Assembly (NCBI RefSeq): GCF_002760435.1
Contig: NZ_AUUU01000007.1
Coordinates: forward strand, 23,141 to 87,140
Direction: 5' to 3'
Source: Clostridium sp. LS
GTDB lineage: Bacteria; Bacillota; Clostridia; Clostridiales; Clostridiaceae
DNA length: 64,000 bases
Made by a program: the position numbers and the translations under genes. This document shows positions 24,118 through 33,178 of this stretch, one piece after another. Position 1 is the first letter of the stretch; the number at the start of each line of letters is the position of its first letter. The notes below the pieces were generated by a model that did no database searches, had not been told where the DNA came from, and was given only the letters and a program-made list of their open reading frames with translations.

Positions 24118-27100
24118 CTAACGATTAAGCTTCCAGTTAGCTGCAAAACCAGTTTTAGCTTCTAAAGCCCTGTCTACATCATAAAGTATCTCACTAAAGA
24201 ATCTTTTTGGTACCTTCACTGGTACAATTGTATTTTCTTCAGTTACTTCATCATAAACATAGCTTCCTCTTTCTACTGTGTTCGCTTTATAAAAAGTTAA
24301 TTCATAAATAGTAGTTTCTTCATTTTCATAACCAACTCCAAGGTAATCAAATTGAAGCTCCGCACCTATACCTATTTTTTCATCTTCTTTATAAAATTGA
24401 TAGTAACAGCCTGCGTCTTGTACTGAACCTCTGTACCATCCCATTTTAGTAAGCCTACCTACTAGTGAGAGTCCATTAATCTTAGTGCCTGCAAAACGTT
24501 CTATATTTTTCATGCTCTTTTCTTCTTCAGTTACAAAGTAAACCTTTCTTTGAAGCTGAGGGAAAGGCTGTACTATTTCATAATCTTCAAATTGCTGCTT
24601 CCAGCCTTCTAAGATTTCAGTCTTCATCTCAAGAGGATGCACAAGGCCTATGATAGAATTTTCTATAAGTTCATATTCTTCCTCATCCACTGTATTAAAA
24701 CTTCCATCTTCCATATATCTAAAGGTATCCTTTAGTTCTCCTTCTTCGTAAACACCCCATACCAAACCAAGAGAAAAATTGTGCATTATAGGGTTTTCTA
24801 TAAAAAGCCTTTCCCAATCTTTTTTCTTCCATAGTCTGTTCACAGCAAGTGCCATTTCCAGCCTTAAGCTTTGAGCTCCAACAATATTTTTCATTTGCTT
24901 CTTGAGGACTTTAAATTCATTTGCTGCTTCTTTTGCCCTTAATTCATCATCGGATTTGTTTGGCTTTGGTAAAGTTTTAATTACCTTTCCACTGTTATCC
25001 GTAATCTTTAAAGAAAAATCTAATCCTAAGCTTGCAGTAAAGCTTCTGCTTCCAAAATCAAATATTCTTTCTCCCCTTTTGTTAAAACCTAAATCCGGTA
25101 TTATTTTGTCTGCCAAATCTTCTTCTGTTAAATTAAACATCTTTGCAGCAGAAACAAAGGCTTCTTCTGCTGCTTTTTTAATTTGTTTGTGTTTAAATTT
25201 TCTAGCTATACTATCTATTATTATTAAAGCATCATCACTTCCATTTAAGGCTAAAGCTTTTACAGCCTCACAAGCGATGGCTCCCCTTGAGCTTTTAGAC
25301 CAAGAATCTATTTGGGCTTTCAAAGTGTTTACTACATTGAAACCTCCTATTGCTGAAACCAAAGCCAGCACCCATTTCTCTTTTGTATCTGCACCATTAT
25401 TAATCCAAATATTTAAAATTTCATTTCCAAGTACATCTAAATCCGTCTTACTGCACTTTTCTATTACCTTTTCTGCTGTCAGATTTCTTTCTACCACATT
25501 TTCAATAGAATATTTACTTATTAGATAAGTTACTACCTCCTTTAAAATTGGCTTTCCATCCTCATACCTTACCTCTGGAAATCCTTTTGCTTTAATCCAT
25601 TCTGGAGCAGTATAAGAAGTTTTCTTAAGTCTTTCAGTGCAATAACTGCTTATACTATCAGCACTTCTCAGTATTTCACCATCTAAATAATCTGAATTTA
25701 CAATATTTAAAAGTAAAACCTTAACTTTTTCATTTTTCTCTTTTTCTGCAAACTTTTCGATTTCAACTGTAAATTCTCTCATATCAAAATTCATTAAAAT
25801 TCTAGCAGCTATTTCTCGAGTGGCAGTTTTTTTACTTGTCAAAATCCCCAAGACTTGTTCCCTACATCCTTCATAGGAACTGAGAAAACCTGCAATTTTA
25901 TCTCTAATATACTTGGAATCATCTAATAAACTTCTTACTAAAATCTCAGAATGTTTTTCCTTATCCGCATTAAATAAACCTTCAAGTACAACTTCTTTAG
26001 TCTCTATTTTTAAATCTTCTACAATATTTACAAGCTCTGTATTTCCTTCATTACATAAGGCTCTTAAATATTCCTTTGCTTTTGGATTTAAAACTTCATC
26101 AGCAATGAGAATTAAATGCTTTTCATCTATACCTTTACTTAAAAGCTTTTTAGCAAAACTTATATAACTCATCCCTTGACCTTCTATTACATTGTAGGTA
26201 ACTGAAGCTGCCAATCCATATTCTCCTGTATTAACTGACAAATATAAAAACCTATGTATAATATCTCTAGTTTCCTCTATAGAGTAAATTAATTGAAAGC
26301 AAAGGCAATAGCTGCGCCCTAAATAACCTCTCTGCCCATTATATTTTTTAGCTCTAGCAAAAAAGCCTCCTAATAAATCTTCATTTTTGCCTTCCAATAC
26401 ATATTGCATTATTTCAGCCTTTTCTGCTGATCCTAAGTCTTCTAAAGCTCTAGCATTATATATAAAACCGTTTAAAGCTATTCCAATAGTTTCCTTAAGT
26501 GTCTCAAAATCCCCCTTTTCCTTGGAGTTACTATAAATAAAATAAGCAAGAGAAAACACTTCTACATCATGAAAATTATTATGCTCAAGCTTCTTTTTCC
26601 TCAAAGCATCAAAAGTTTCTTTAAAAACTAACGGTATTTCTTTTATCCTTTCTTCTATTTCTTTACGTATCTTCTTATTCTCTTCTCTAACATACAAATT
26701 TATTAATCTATGTATATACAGTTTTTTATCAATATTAAACCTATTTGCAATATCATAACTTTGTGCTGTTTTATCATAAAAACAAATGAAGTCTACTAAC
26801 TCATTAAATAACATTTTTCTATTAGTACTTTTACTAATAATATTGCTGACAACTTCAATTAAATATCCATTTTCATCACAAGCATAAGAAAAAAAAGCAA
26901 CTAAGGCTATTTGTTTATCCTTTAGATATTTATTTATATTTTCTCCATCTTCTAAATTTTGTTTTATAAATTCTTCTTCATTCTGAGGTAAACTGTAGGA
27001 ATTTTTAATTGCTAGAGCAGCTAAAGCTAATTTAACAAAGTCATCTTTTGCTTCTAAAAATGATCTTTTTAGTATTTCTTTATCTTCTAACATCATTTCT

Positions 27101-27513
27101 TCAACAATCGTAACTACATTTATTACACTTGCACGACTGGAACAATTTTTTATAAGCCATATTAAAAGTTTTTCCTTGTCTCCCATGGCATTTAAATAAT
27201 TTACGGTTTTAGCTGCAGAATAAAATCTCCCATAGACTATCGTAAAGAAACTGTCTCCTCCTATAGCAAAGAACACATTGATTATTCTTTTAAAAACTTC
27301 TTGATTATCCATAAAGCTGTCCATGAGCTTCCAAAACTCTGCTCTTATGTTGTAATGATTTCTAAGAGCCTTTTCCATATTGCATTTATCAACTTCTTCT
27401 AAATTTAAAGAATTTTCTCCACTTTCAATGTAAGCTTTAACCTTTATAATCTCTTCATCTTTTATAGAACAGTTGCAAAGTTTGACCTTAAGCAAATTTA
27501 ATAGTTCGTCCAT
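24118..27513 (-). CDS. DUF4132 protein with HEAT-like repeats, copy 2, first gene of the operon
   Basis: The 1131-residue product is paralogous to the protein at 18412-21921. Both share ACEAVKALALNGS or its variant, the LGFxxRGERxFDxG stretch, RLEMAL, ENPIMHxFxxGLVWGVY, FRYMEDGSFNT and RFAGTKINGLSLVGRLTKMG. The N-terminal half is helical and much more diverged than the C-terminal half. It is cytosolic. The ATG at 27513 is preceded by GGAGGT. The gene is the first after the promoter at 27650-27678. DUF4132 is the family of E. coli YehI and MolR. Its function is unknown. Two copies in one operon imply a hetero-pair or different partners. Confidence 0.9.
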   Translation of the reverse strand: MDELLNLLKVKLCNCSIKDEEIIKVKAYIESGENSLNLEEVDKCNMEKALRNHYNIRAEFWKLMDSFMDNQEVFKRIINVFFAIGGDSFFTIVYGRFYSAAKTVNYLNAMGDKEKLLIWLIKNCSSRASVINVVTIVEEMMLEDKEILKRSFLEAKDDFVKLALAALAIKNSYSLPQNEEEFIKQNLEDGENINKYLKDKQIALVAFFSYACDENGYLIEVVSNIISKSTNRKMLFNELVDFICFYDKTAQSYDIANRFNIDKKLYIHRLINLYVREENKKIRKEIEERIKEIPLVFKETFDALRKKKLEHNNFHDVEVFSLAYFIYSNSKEKGDFETLKETIGIALNGFIYNARALEDLGSAEKAEIMQYVLEGKNEDLLGGFFARAKKYNGQRGYLGRSYCLCFQLIYSIEETRDIIHRFLYLSVNTGEYGLAASVTYNVIEGQGMSYISFAKKLLSKGIDEKHLILIADEVLNPKAKEYLRALCNEGNTELVNIVEDLKIETKEVVLEGLFNADKEKHSEILVRSLLDDSKYIRDKIAGFLSSYEGCREQVLGILTSKKTATREIAARILMNFDMREFTVEIEKFAEKEKNEKVKVLLLNIVNSDYLDGEILRSADSISSYCTERLKKTSYTAPEWIKAKGFPEVRYEDGKPILKEVVTYLISKYSIENVVERNLTAEKVIEKCSKTDLDVLGNEILNIWINNGADTKEKWVLALVSAIGGFNVVNTLKAQIDSWSKSSRGAIACEAVKALALNGSDDALIIIDSIARKFKHKQIKKAAEEAFVSAAKMFNLTEEDLADKIIPDLGFNKRGERIFDFGSRSFTASLGLDFSLKITDNSGKVIKTLPKPNKSDDELRAKEAANEFKVLKKQMKNIVGAQSLRLEMALAVNRLWKKKDWERLFIENPIMHNFSLGLVWGVYEEGELKDTFRYMEDGSFNTVDEEEYELIENSIIGLVHPLEMKTEILEGWKQQFEDYEIVQPFPQLQRKVYFVTEEEKSMKNIERFAGTKINGLSLVGRLTKMGWYRGSVQDAGCYYQFYKEDEKIGIGAELQFDYLGVGYENEETTIYELTFYKANTVERGSYVYDEVTEENTIVPVKVPKRFFSEILYDVDRALEAKTGFAANWKLNR

Positions 27514-27893
27514 TTATTTACCTCCATAATATATTCTAAAATTTTAATTAAAACATACCTAAGTTTAGTATTAACGTGATACAAATCCAAATTTAACTAT
27601 TGAGTTTTATTCATTTCTATCATTTTAATATAATTAATTTACAAATTAGATTATACTATACTTTCCTATTAATTGTAATAATTACATATTAATTTAAAAT
27701 ATGTTAAACTCTAATTTGTTTATTCAATCTTATGATGTTGAATTTCTTTTGTAACTTTTTTGATATATTTTTTAATAATATATGCTAACCAAGGTAAATA
27801 TTAAAATAAATGTAGATAATTATTTGTAATAATGTTAAAATATTATACGTTGTTAATTTATATTGAAATATAGTATAAATATGGGAGGAAGAT
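27514..27893. other. Divergent intergenic region between the operon and the LRR protein gene
   Basis: This 380-bp AT-rich region separates two divergent transcripts. It contains the minus-strand promoter at 27650-27678, a leader of roughly 130 bases before 27513, and the plus-strand leader of the gene at 27894. No open frame or strong hairpin is visible. Confidence 0.5.
27650..27678 (-). promoter_or_regulatory. Sigma-A-type promoter of the yeh-like operon
   Basis: On the minus strand TTACAA (27673-27678) and TATAAT (27650-27655) are exactly 17 bp apart, facing the DUF4132 gene at 27513. Confidence 0.65.
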
Positions 27894-28982
27894 ATGAAAA
27901 AATTAAAATTAACAAAATTATTAGCTGCTACACTAGTAATTTCATCATTCTTAGCACTAAATCCTATAGCTGCAAGTGCAGAATGGAAGCAAAATAATAA
28001 GGGTTGGTGGTATACAGAAGGGAATTCATGGTCTATTGGCTGGAGAGTAATCGATGGAAGTTTGTATTATTTTGGATCAGATGGCTATATGATGAATAAT
28101 GCTGACAAAGTATTTTTCGACAAAGAAGATGGACTAAATAGTGATGGACAATTCACAAATGTCACAATAAATGGGAATTGGGCTTTTTGCAAACAAACAG
28201 GTAAAATAGTAGCATATTTAGGCTCTGAAAGCAGTATAAATATACCAGACAAAATTGATAATATTACAGTAACAGGTATAGGTTCTTTTGCATTTGAATC
28301 TCATAAAATAACAAGTGTGACAATTCCAAATACAGTAACAACCATAGGCGTTGGTGCATTTGATGGTTGTAACTATTTAACAAACATAACAATACCAAAC
28401 AGTGTAAAATCCATTCTTTCCCACGCATTTGCTGATTGCAGAAGTTTAACAAATATAACAATTCCAAGTAGTGTAACAAAAATGGGTGATGGTATATTTC
28501 TTAGGTGTATCAATTTAACAAATGTAACATTAGAAAATGGTATAACATTTTTAGGTAACGATACATTTGATTGCTGTGTTAAATTAACAAATATAACACT
28601 ACCAAATACTTTAACAAGTATAGGTGAAAGTACCTTTGCAGGCTGTATGAGTTTAAAAAACATAGTAATTCCTACTGGTGTAACAACTATAGGTAGCGAA
28701 GCCTTTTACTATTGCACTAATTTGACAAGCCTAACACTCCCTGATGGAGTAACAAACATAGGCATAGGGGCATTCAAACATTGTACTAGGCTAACTAGTA
28801 TAACTATTCCAAATAGTGTTCAAAATATAGAAACTCATATGAATGGTCCTTTTAACAAGGTAATAGTAACTAATCTATTTGAAGGCTGCATAAATGTCAA
28901 AATTTATGTAAAGAGTGAAGCAACAAAACAGCTTTTAGTTAATTCTGGTGTAAGCGCAAGCCAAATCATAGTAGCTTCTTAA
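27894..28982 (+). CDS. Secreted BspA-type leucine-rich-repeat surface protein
   Basis: The 362-residue product has a signal peptide (MKKLKLTKLLAATLVISSFL, cleaved near ASA). A cell-wall-binding-repeat-like module follows (WKQNNKGWWYTEGNSWSIGW and LYYFGSDGYM). From about residue 115 there are about eight LRR_5 (BspA) repeats of 23 residues with the pattern LTNITIPNSVxxIGxxAFxxC. Such proteins are held on the wall and mediate adhesion or carry no known activity. GGGAGGAAGAT precedes the ATG. Repeats are well conserved to residue 310. The last part is a degenerate cap. The gene is monocistronic with its own terminator. Confidence 0.92.
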   Translation: MKKLKLTKLLAATLVISSFLALNPIAASAEWKQNNKGWWYTEGNSWSIGWRVIDGSLYYFGSDGYMMNNADKVFFDKEDGLNSDGQFTNVTINGNWAFCKQTGKIVAYLGSESSINIPDKIDNITVTGIGSFAFESHKITSVTIPNTVTTIGVGAFDGCNYLTNITIPNSVKSILSHAFADCRSLTNITIPSSVTKMGDGIFLRCINLTNVTLENGITFLGNDTFDCCVKLTNITLPNTLTSIGESTFAGCMSLKNIVIPTGVTTIGSEAFYYCTNLTSLTLPDGVTNIGIGAFKHCTRLTSITIPNSVQNIETHMNGPFNKVIVTNLFEGCINVKIYVKSEATKQLLVNSGVSASQIIVAS

Positions 28983-29050
28983 TTATAAACAGTAACAAAA
29001 TAGTTTTATATAAAAGTTTTGGTCCCTGATTTCTAATATTTAATGCATAA

Positions 29051-29091
29051 AAAATCCCAGTAATCAATTGCATACGCATTACTGGGATATT
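29051..29091. terminator. Bidirectional terminator
   Basis: ATCCCAGTAAT pairs with ATTACTGGGAT across 13 bases, with A/T runs on both sides. It lies between the convergent genes ending at 28982 and 29218 and can serve both. Confidence 0.8.
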
Positions 29092-29217
29092 TTAATTTAT
29101 TCTTCAGGGATACTTTTACAAACTCAATTCTCCTAACACCCTTCAACCCTAATATTTCCTATATCAAATTTATACAAATAGTGAATCAAAATGGTAAAGA
29201 TTACTTTGCTTCACCCA

Positions 29218-31080
29218 TTATTTCTTTGAATTTATTGCTGTTTGGGATGCATCAATAAATCCATTTGAAATCCAATCGAATCCTTGATAATCTGGAGCAA
29301 GCTCGTTCATAATCTTATTTACTATTTCTTCGTCTATAGGGCAAATAACACCATGTATCATATACTTACCATTTTCATCAATAGTTTTATCGCTACACTT
29401 AGGATCTGCAAAAATCACTACATTTACTTTTGTAGAACCAACATGCAATTGACTTTCAACTTTATCACGTAATCCTTTTTCCTCTAATTCTATATCTGAA
29501 AATATACTTCTATTTTCAAATGGCTGTGATATTTTATAATACTTTGTCGCCTTAACATTATTTAAATCCATTCCTATATTATAATTATTCTTAGGATCTA
29601 AAATTGACTTTTCAAAATTTTTTAAAGCTTCTTTATTTTTATTTTCATCATTTTTATTTTCTTTGCTTTTGTTTTCATAGGTTATATTACTTTTAGTATT
29701 ATTATAATTAGATGGATTCTTAAATATAGTTAAATGACTTAATCCATAAAACATAACATATAAAATTATGATTTTACTTAGTTGTTTAATAATTAAAGTC
29801 TTATTAACACGAATTCTCTCTTTTATAGTTGATTTTTTTACTACATTCTTCTCTTTTGCTACTTCCTCTCTAACAAGAGTGTCTTTATCAAATAATATTT
29901 TTCTAACATGCTTTCCTGCCAATTGAGCTTCTATATTTTTTAAATATTTTTTTATTGTTTTATTATTCTCATCAAAGTATAGCAGTTTTTGAAAATTCTC
30001 CCTTGCCGAGATTAAATCATTATTATAATAATAACAATAAGCAAGGTGCCTTAATGCCAATTTATCATTATTATTACTATAAAATAAGTACTTCTTTAAA
30101 TATGGTATAGCCTCACCAAATTCTTTGAATGAAACTAAAATAATTCCTATATGCAATGCACTGCTTAGATCATTATTATTTATTTCAAAAGCTGATTTAT
30201 AATAATCATATGCTGTTTCTAAGTGTTCAAAATCATAATGATAATCTCCCTTTAATCTTGATAATTCAGCATCACCTTCAAATAAAGAATTTGCCTTTTT
30301 TAAATGGTTATATGCATTTGCATACTTTTTGGCCTTTAAGGCTTTTTCTGCCTGCTCTCTTTCATATAAATACTCATCTGCAATTTCTGGGTTTATTGAC
30401 TTTATATAATCATATCTAAGCTTACTAGGTTTCTTAAGATTTTCAAAAAATTCATCAACAATAAAGGCAGAATATTTATTATATAATTTTATTTCATTTT
30501 GGCTCCATGTAAAATTATTGTTTAGCTTTAACCATACTTCGGCTGGTAAATATTTATGCTTTGTTAAAAAATTAAAAATCTCTTCTTCTATAATGGGAAA
30601 AGCTTCTACATTCCAGATTACAGCTGAGTTTAATAATTCTTCCCACACTTCAGGATCTGATCTTAAAGACAGATCGTGATATATATCCTTTAATCTATTT
30701 AAAAACTGCGTTATTTGATTATATAAATTAACTTTTGCCAATTTAGCATTATGACAGTTTTCATTAATATCTAATTCAGGCTTAAAAATAATTTGTTTAT
30801 CTTTATTTATATAACTCTCAGATATATAATCCTTGACCTCACATACGTCCACTTCATTGATAATATTTTTATCTAGATTATTATTTATTTTTTCTTGATT
30901 TCCTTGATTTTTATTATTTTTCTTTACATATTTTATCGCTGCATCGTATGCTTCTCTAAGCCTTTGGTAGCTTTTGGGGTTATCTTCTGGATTATTTATT
31001 TTAAGCAATTTTGAATATGCTTTTTTTATTGTTTTTATATCGCTATCATAAGGTATCTCTAATATATCCCACCAATTCAT
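29218..31080 (-). CDS. Membrane-anchored J-domain protein with TPR-like repeats
   Basis: The 620-residue product begins with a J-domain (WWDILEIPYDSDIKTIKKAY) in which the catalytic HPD is replaced by Asn-Pro-Glu-Asp at 30-33, so it may not stimulate DnaK. Helical TPR-like units follow from about 235 to 385 (AEKALKAKKYANAYNHLKKA, AFEINNNDLSSALHIGIILV). A basic segment and one membrane span follow at about 435-455. The last 165 residues lie outside or across the membrane. This layout occurs in a family of bacterial DnaJ-like membrane proteins of unknown role. It is a single gene; ATG at 31080. Confidence 0.8.
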   Translation of the reverse strand: MNWWDILEIPYDSDIKTIKKAYSKLLKINNPEDNPKSYQRLREAYDAAIKYVKKNNKNQGNQEKINNNLDKNIINEVDVCEVKDYISESYINKDKQIIFKPELDINENCHNAKLAKVNLYNQITQFLNRLKDIYHDLSLRSDPEVWEELLNSAVIWNVEAFPIIEEEIFNFLTKHKYLPAEVWLKLNNNFTWSQNEIKLYNKYSAFIVDEFFENLKKPSKLRYDYIKSINPEIADEYLYEREQAEKALKAKKYANAYNHLKKANSLFEGDAELSRLKGDYHYDFEHLETAYDYYKSAFEINNNDLSSALHIGIILVSFKEFGEAIPYLKKYLFYSNNNDKLALRHLAYCYYYNNDLISARENFQKLLYFDENNKTIKKYLKNIEAQLAGKHVRKILFDKDTLVREEVAKEKNVVKKSTIKERIRVNKTLIIKQLSKIIILYVMFYGLSHLTIFKNPSNYNNTKSNITYENKSKENKNDENKNKEALKNFEKSILDPKNNYNIGMDLNNVKATKYYKISQPFENRSIFSDIELEEKGLRDKVESQLHVGSTKVNVVIFADPKCSDKTIDENGKYMIHGVICPIDEEIVNKIMNELAPDYQGFDWISNGFIDASQTAINSKK

Positions 31081-31327
31081 AAGTAATAGTAACTCCTCAA
31101 TTTATCTAATATTTTAAAGTATAGCTATATTTTACCACAAATTAAGAACTTATTTTACATATACTCTCAGTTACTTTTAAATTAAATGACCATATGGCGA
31201 ATAATAAGGTTAAGAGCAAAGAAAACAAAACTGCACGTCATAACCAAATTACATTTTCTATGATTATGACAAATGTAACTGCAAATAAAAATAAAAAAAT
31301 CATTTTATTTTACTTTAAATATTAATA
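31081..31327. other. Intergenic region
   Basis: This AT-rich stretch holds the presumed upstream region of the J-domain gene. I see no gene or strong structure. Confidence 0.35.
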
Positions 31328-31723
31328 TTAAAGACTTATCATAAATGAAATTATCGCTGTACTTACCTCTTCCGCTTTTTCTTGCTGTGCCCAATGTCCG
31401 CAATCTTTAAGAAATGTAGTTTGACGAAGGTTTGGAACAAGGTTCTTCATCTCACAAATTATTTGTTCCATTCCTGGAATGCTTAAACCAACATCACTGT
31501 CTCCTATCATAAATAAAGCTGGAATTGTTACTTTCACTCCATAAAAACAGCTTAATAATTCCCTATTCCTGTCTAAATTACGATAATAATTCAATCCACC
31601 ACGAAAACCTGTTTTATTAAATGTCTCTGTATAAACATCTAAATCTTTTTCTGTAAGCCAAGAGGTTATTCTAGGTATTGGTAAATCTGAAAGCAATCCG
31701 CGCTCTCTTAAAAATAAATACAA
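31328..31723 (-). pseudogene. C-terminal remnant of an alpha/beta hydrolase
   Basis: The frame encodes about 131 residues that match the last third of an epoxide-hydrolase-like alpha/beta hydrolase: FRGGLNYYRNLDRNRELL, then VTIPALFMIGDSDVGLS (catalytic Asp), then LKDCGHWAQQEKAEEV (catalytic His). The nucleophile elbow and HGxP part are absent. The frame opens at a TTG at 31723 with a stop four codons upstream and no start or ribosome site. It is therefore a 5'-deleted gene and not expressed as a functional enzyme. Confidence 0.8.
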
Positions 31724-31798
31724 GTTAATTGGGAAAGGTTAAAAAAATGGTAGTAAAATCTGAAAAAAATGATAAACAAATAAGTTTTAACACTTACT

Positions 31799-32104
31799 AT
31801 GTGCGACTATCATCAATCTATGGGTAATAACCATACTAGACTATATAAATCTGCAGCTGTATTAATTGATATCAAAGTTCAACTTAAATTGCAAGATATA
31901 GTACTAAGCATGTTAATGAATAGCAAAACTTTTCCAAACAATGAAAAAGATAAATTAGAATTAATTACTGTTATGATTAGCAGCGGCATATATTGCGCTA
32001 CTAAACGTTGGCATAGTAAAGATAGCTTAAAAGATACTTCTCTATTAGTTGAAGAAGTTCTTCCTTTTATGATTTCAGGATTAAAATCGGCAATTGAGAA
32101 CTAA
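31799..32104 (+). pseudogene. C-terminal remnant of a TetR-family regulator
   Basis: The frame encodes the ligand-binding end of a TetR/AcrR-type protein (RLYKSAAVLIDIKVQLKLQD, LELITVMISSGIYCATKRWH, LVEEVLPFMISGLKSAIEN) without the DNA-binding helix-turn-helix. It opens after a TAA with no ribosome site. It is divergent from the hydrolase remnant at 31328-31723, and both lack their 5' parts. This suggests that one deletion removed both starts and the promoter between them. Whether the 75 bp between them is original sequence is not known. Confidence 0.55.
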
Positions 32105-32188
32105 ATTAATTATTAAAAAATTCATGAAAGAAATGTCGTGAATTTTTTGCTTAGAAGCAAAATACTACATTTGCAAGATTAAAATTTA

Positions 32189-33043
32189 TTATTGGCAATT
32201 TCCAAACTCCCGTGAGGCATTTCGAAATTCTGTTGGAGTCATACCTCTTTTTGCTGTAAATTGCTTTATGAAATAAGTATCATATTCAAAGCCAGTAGCA
32301 CGTGCAATTTCATTTAAACTCATATCTGTATGGGTTAAAAGACTCTCCGCAACTTTTAATCGATATGCTAGTAAGTACCCCATTGCTGTACATCCATATA
32401 AATCCTGAAATTTTTTATTTAATGACACACGATTCAAATGAGCACATCTTGTTAAATCTTCTAATTTTATTTTATCAGAATAGTTTATATGTATATATTC
32501 CAGAACTAAATTAACAGGCGATTTTTCGCTATGGTGATTTAGTTCTTCAAGCACCCCTAGTATTTGTATTAAATACTTCTTTATTCTACAAACCCAAAGA
32601 GAATCGCTCTGTGCATATACTTCTGTTCCCATAACAAAGAACCACTCATATAATTTAGGATAAACTTTCTCATCCTCAGCATATACGCCAGTATTAGTGT
32701 TGTCTTTTTTAAAAAGAGAAAGACCCATATCTATTTTTAAGTTAGTTGACAGATAGCCCTTAGTTTCAGAAAAATGAGCCGTATTAAAAAAATCAGGGTG
32801 AAAACAAAATGACTGTGAAGCTACATTGTGTTTTTCAATAACTTCTATTTTATCATCCTTAGATAAACAAAGAATACTAGGGGCAATAATTTTTACCGGG
32901 CGGTCATTCAATTGTAAATTAATGCTTCCGCTCGTAATAAAAGTTATAGTTAACCTTTCCTCATAAGGGAAATTTATAAAATTTTCATTTGCAATAAATT
33001 CAATATATACATTTCTATTCTTGTAGCGATCCATTTGCGGCAT
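32189..33043 (-). CDS. AraC-family transcriptional regulator
   Basis: The product is 284 residues. An N-terminal cupin-like sensing part (RNVYIEFIANENFINFPYEE… SINLQLNDRPVKI) precedes a C-terminal pair of helix-turn-helix motifs: IKLEDLTRCAHLNRVSLNKK and then MSLNEIARATGFEYDTYFIK, ending in RGMTPTEFR. The start at 33043 is chosen because GGAGGA lies upstream; a longer frame from 33085 has no site. The gene is divergent from the epoxide hydrolase gene at 33179 across a 135-bp interval. It probably regulates that gene in response to its substrate. Confidence 0.86.
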   Translation of the reverse strand: MPQMDRYKNRNVYIEFIANENFINFPYEERLTITFITSGSINLQLNDRPVKIIAPSILCLSKDDKIEVIEKHNVASQSFCFHPDFFNTAHFSETKGYLSTNLKIDMGLSLFKKDNTNTGVYAEDEKVYPKLYEWFFVMGTEVYAQSDSLWVCRIKKYLIQILGVLEELNHHSEKSPVNLVLEYIHINYSDKIKLEDLTRCAHLNRVSLNKKFQDLYGCTAMGYLLAYRLKVAESLLTHTDMSLNEIARATGFEYDTYFIKQFTAKRGMTPTEFRNASREFGNCQ

Positions 33044-33178
33044 AAAGATTCCTCCAATGACAAATAGTATAGTTAAAAGCTTCATTTATAACATTGTATC
33101 ATAATTTTATAATGCTAAACTGATATTAATAAATGAATAAAAGTTATCATGAATGGCTTATTTGAAAGGAGAATTTTT

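Noticed and set aside
28124..28810. Tandem DNA repeats in the LRR gene as a separate repeat feature
   Set aside because: They are simply the coding repeats of the BspA-type LRR units.
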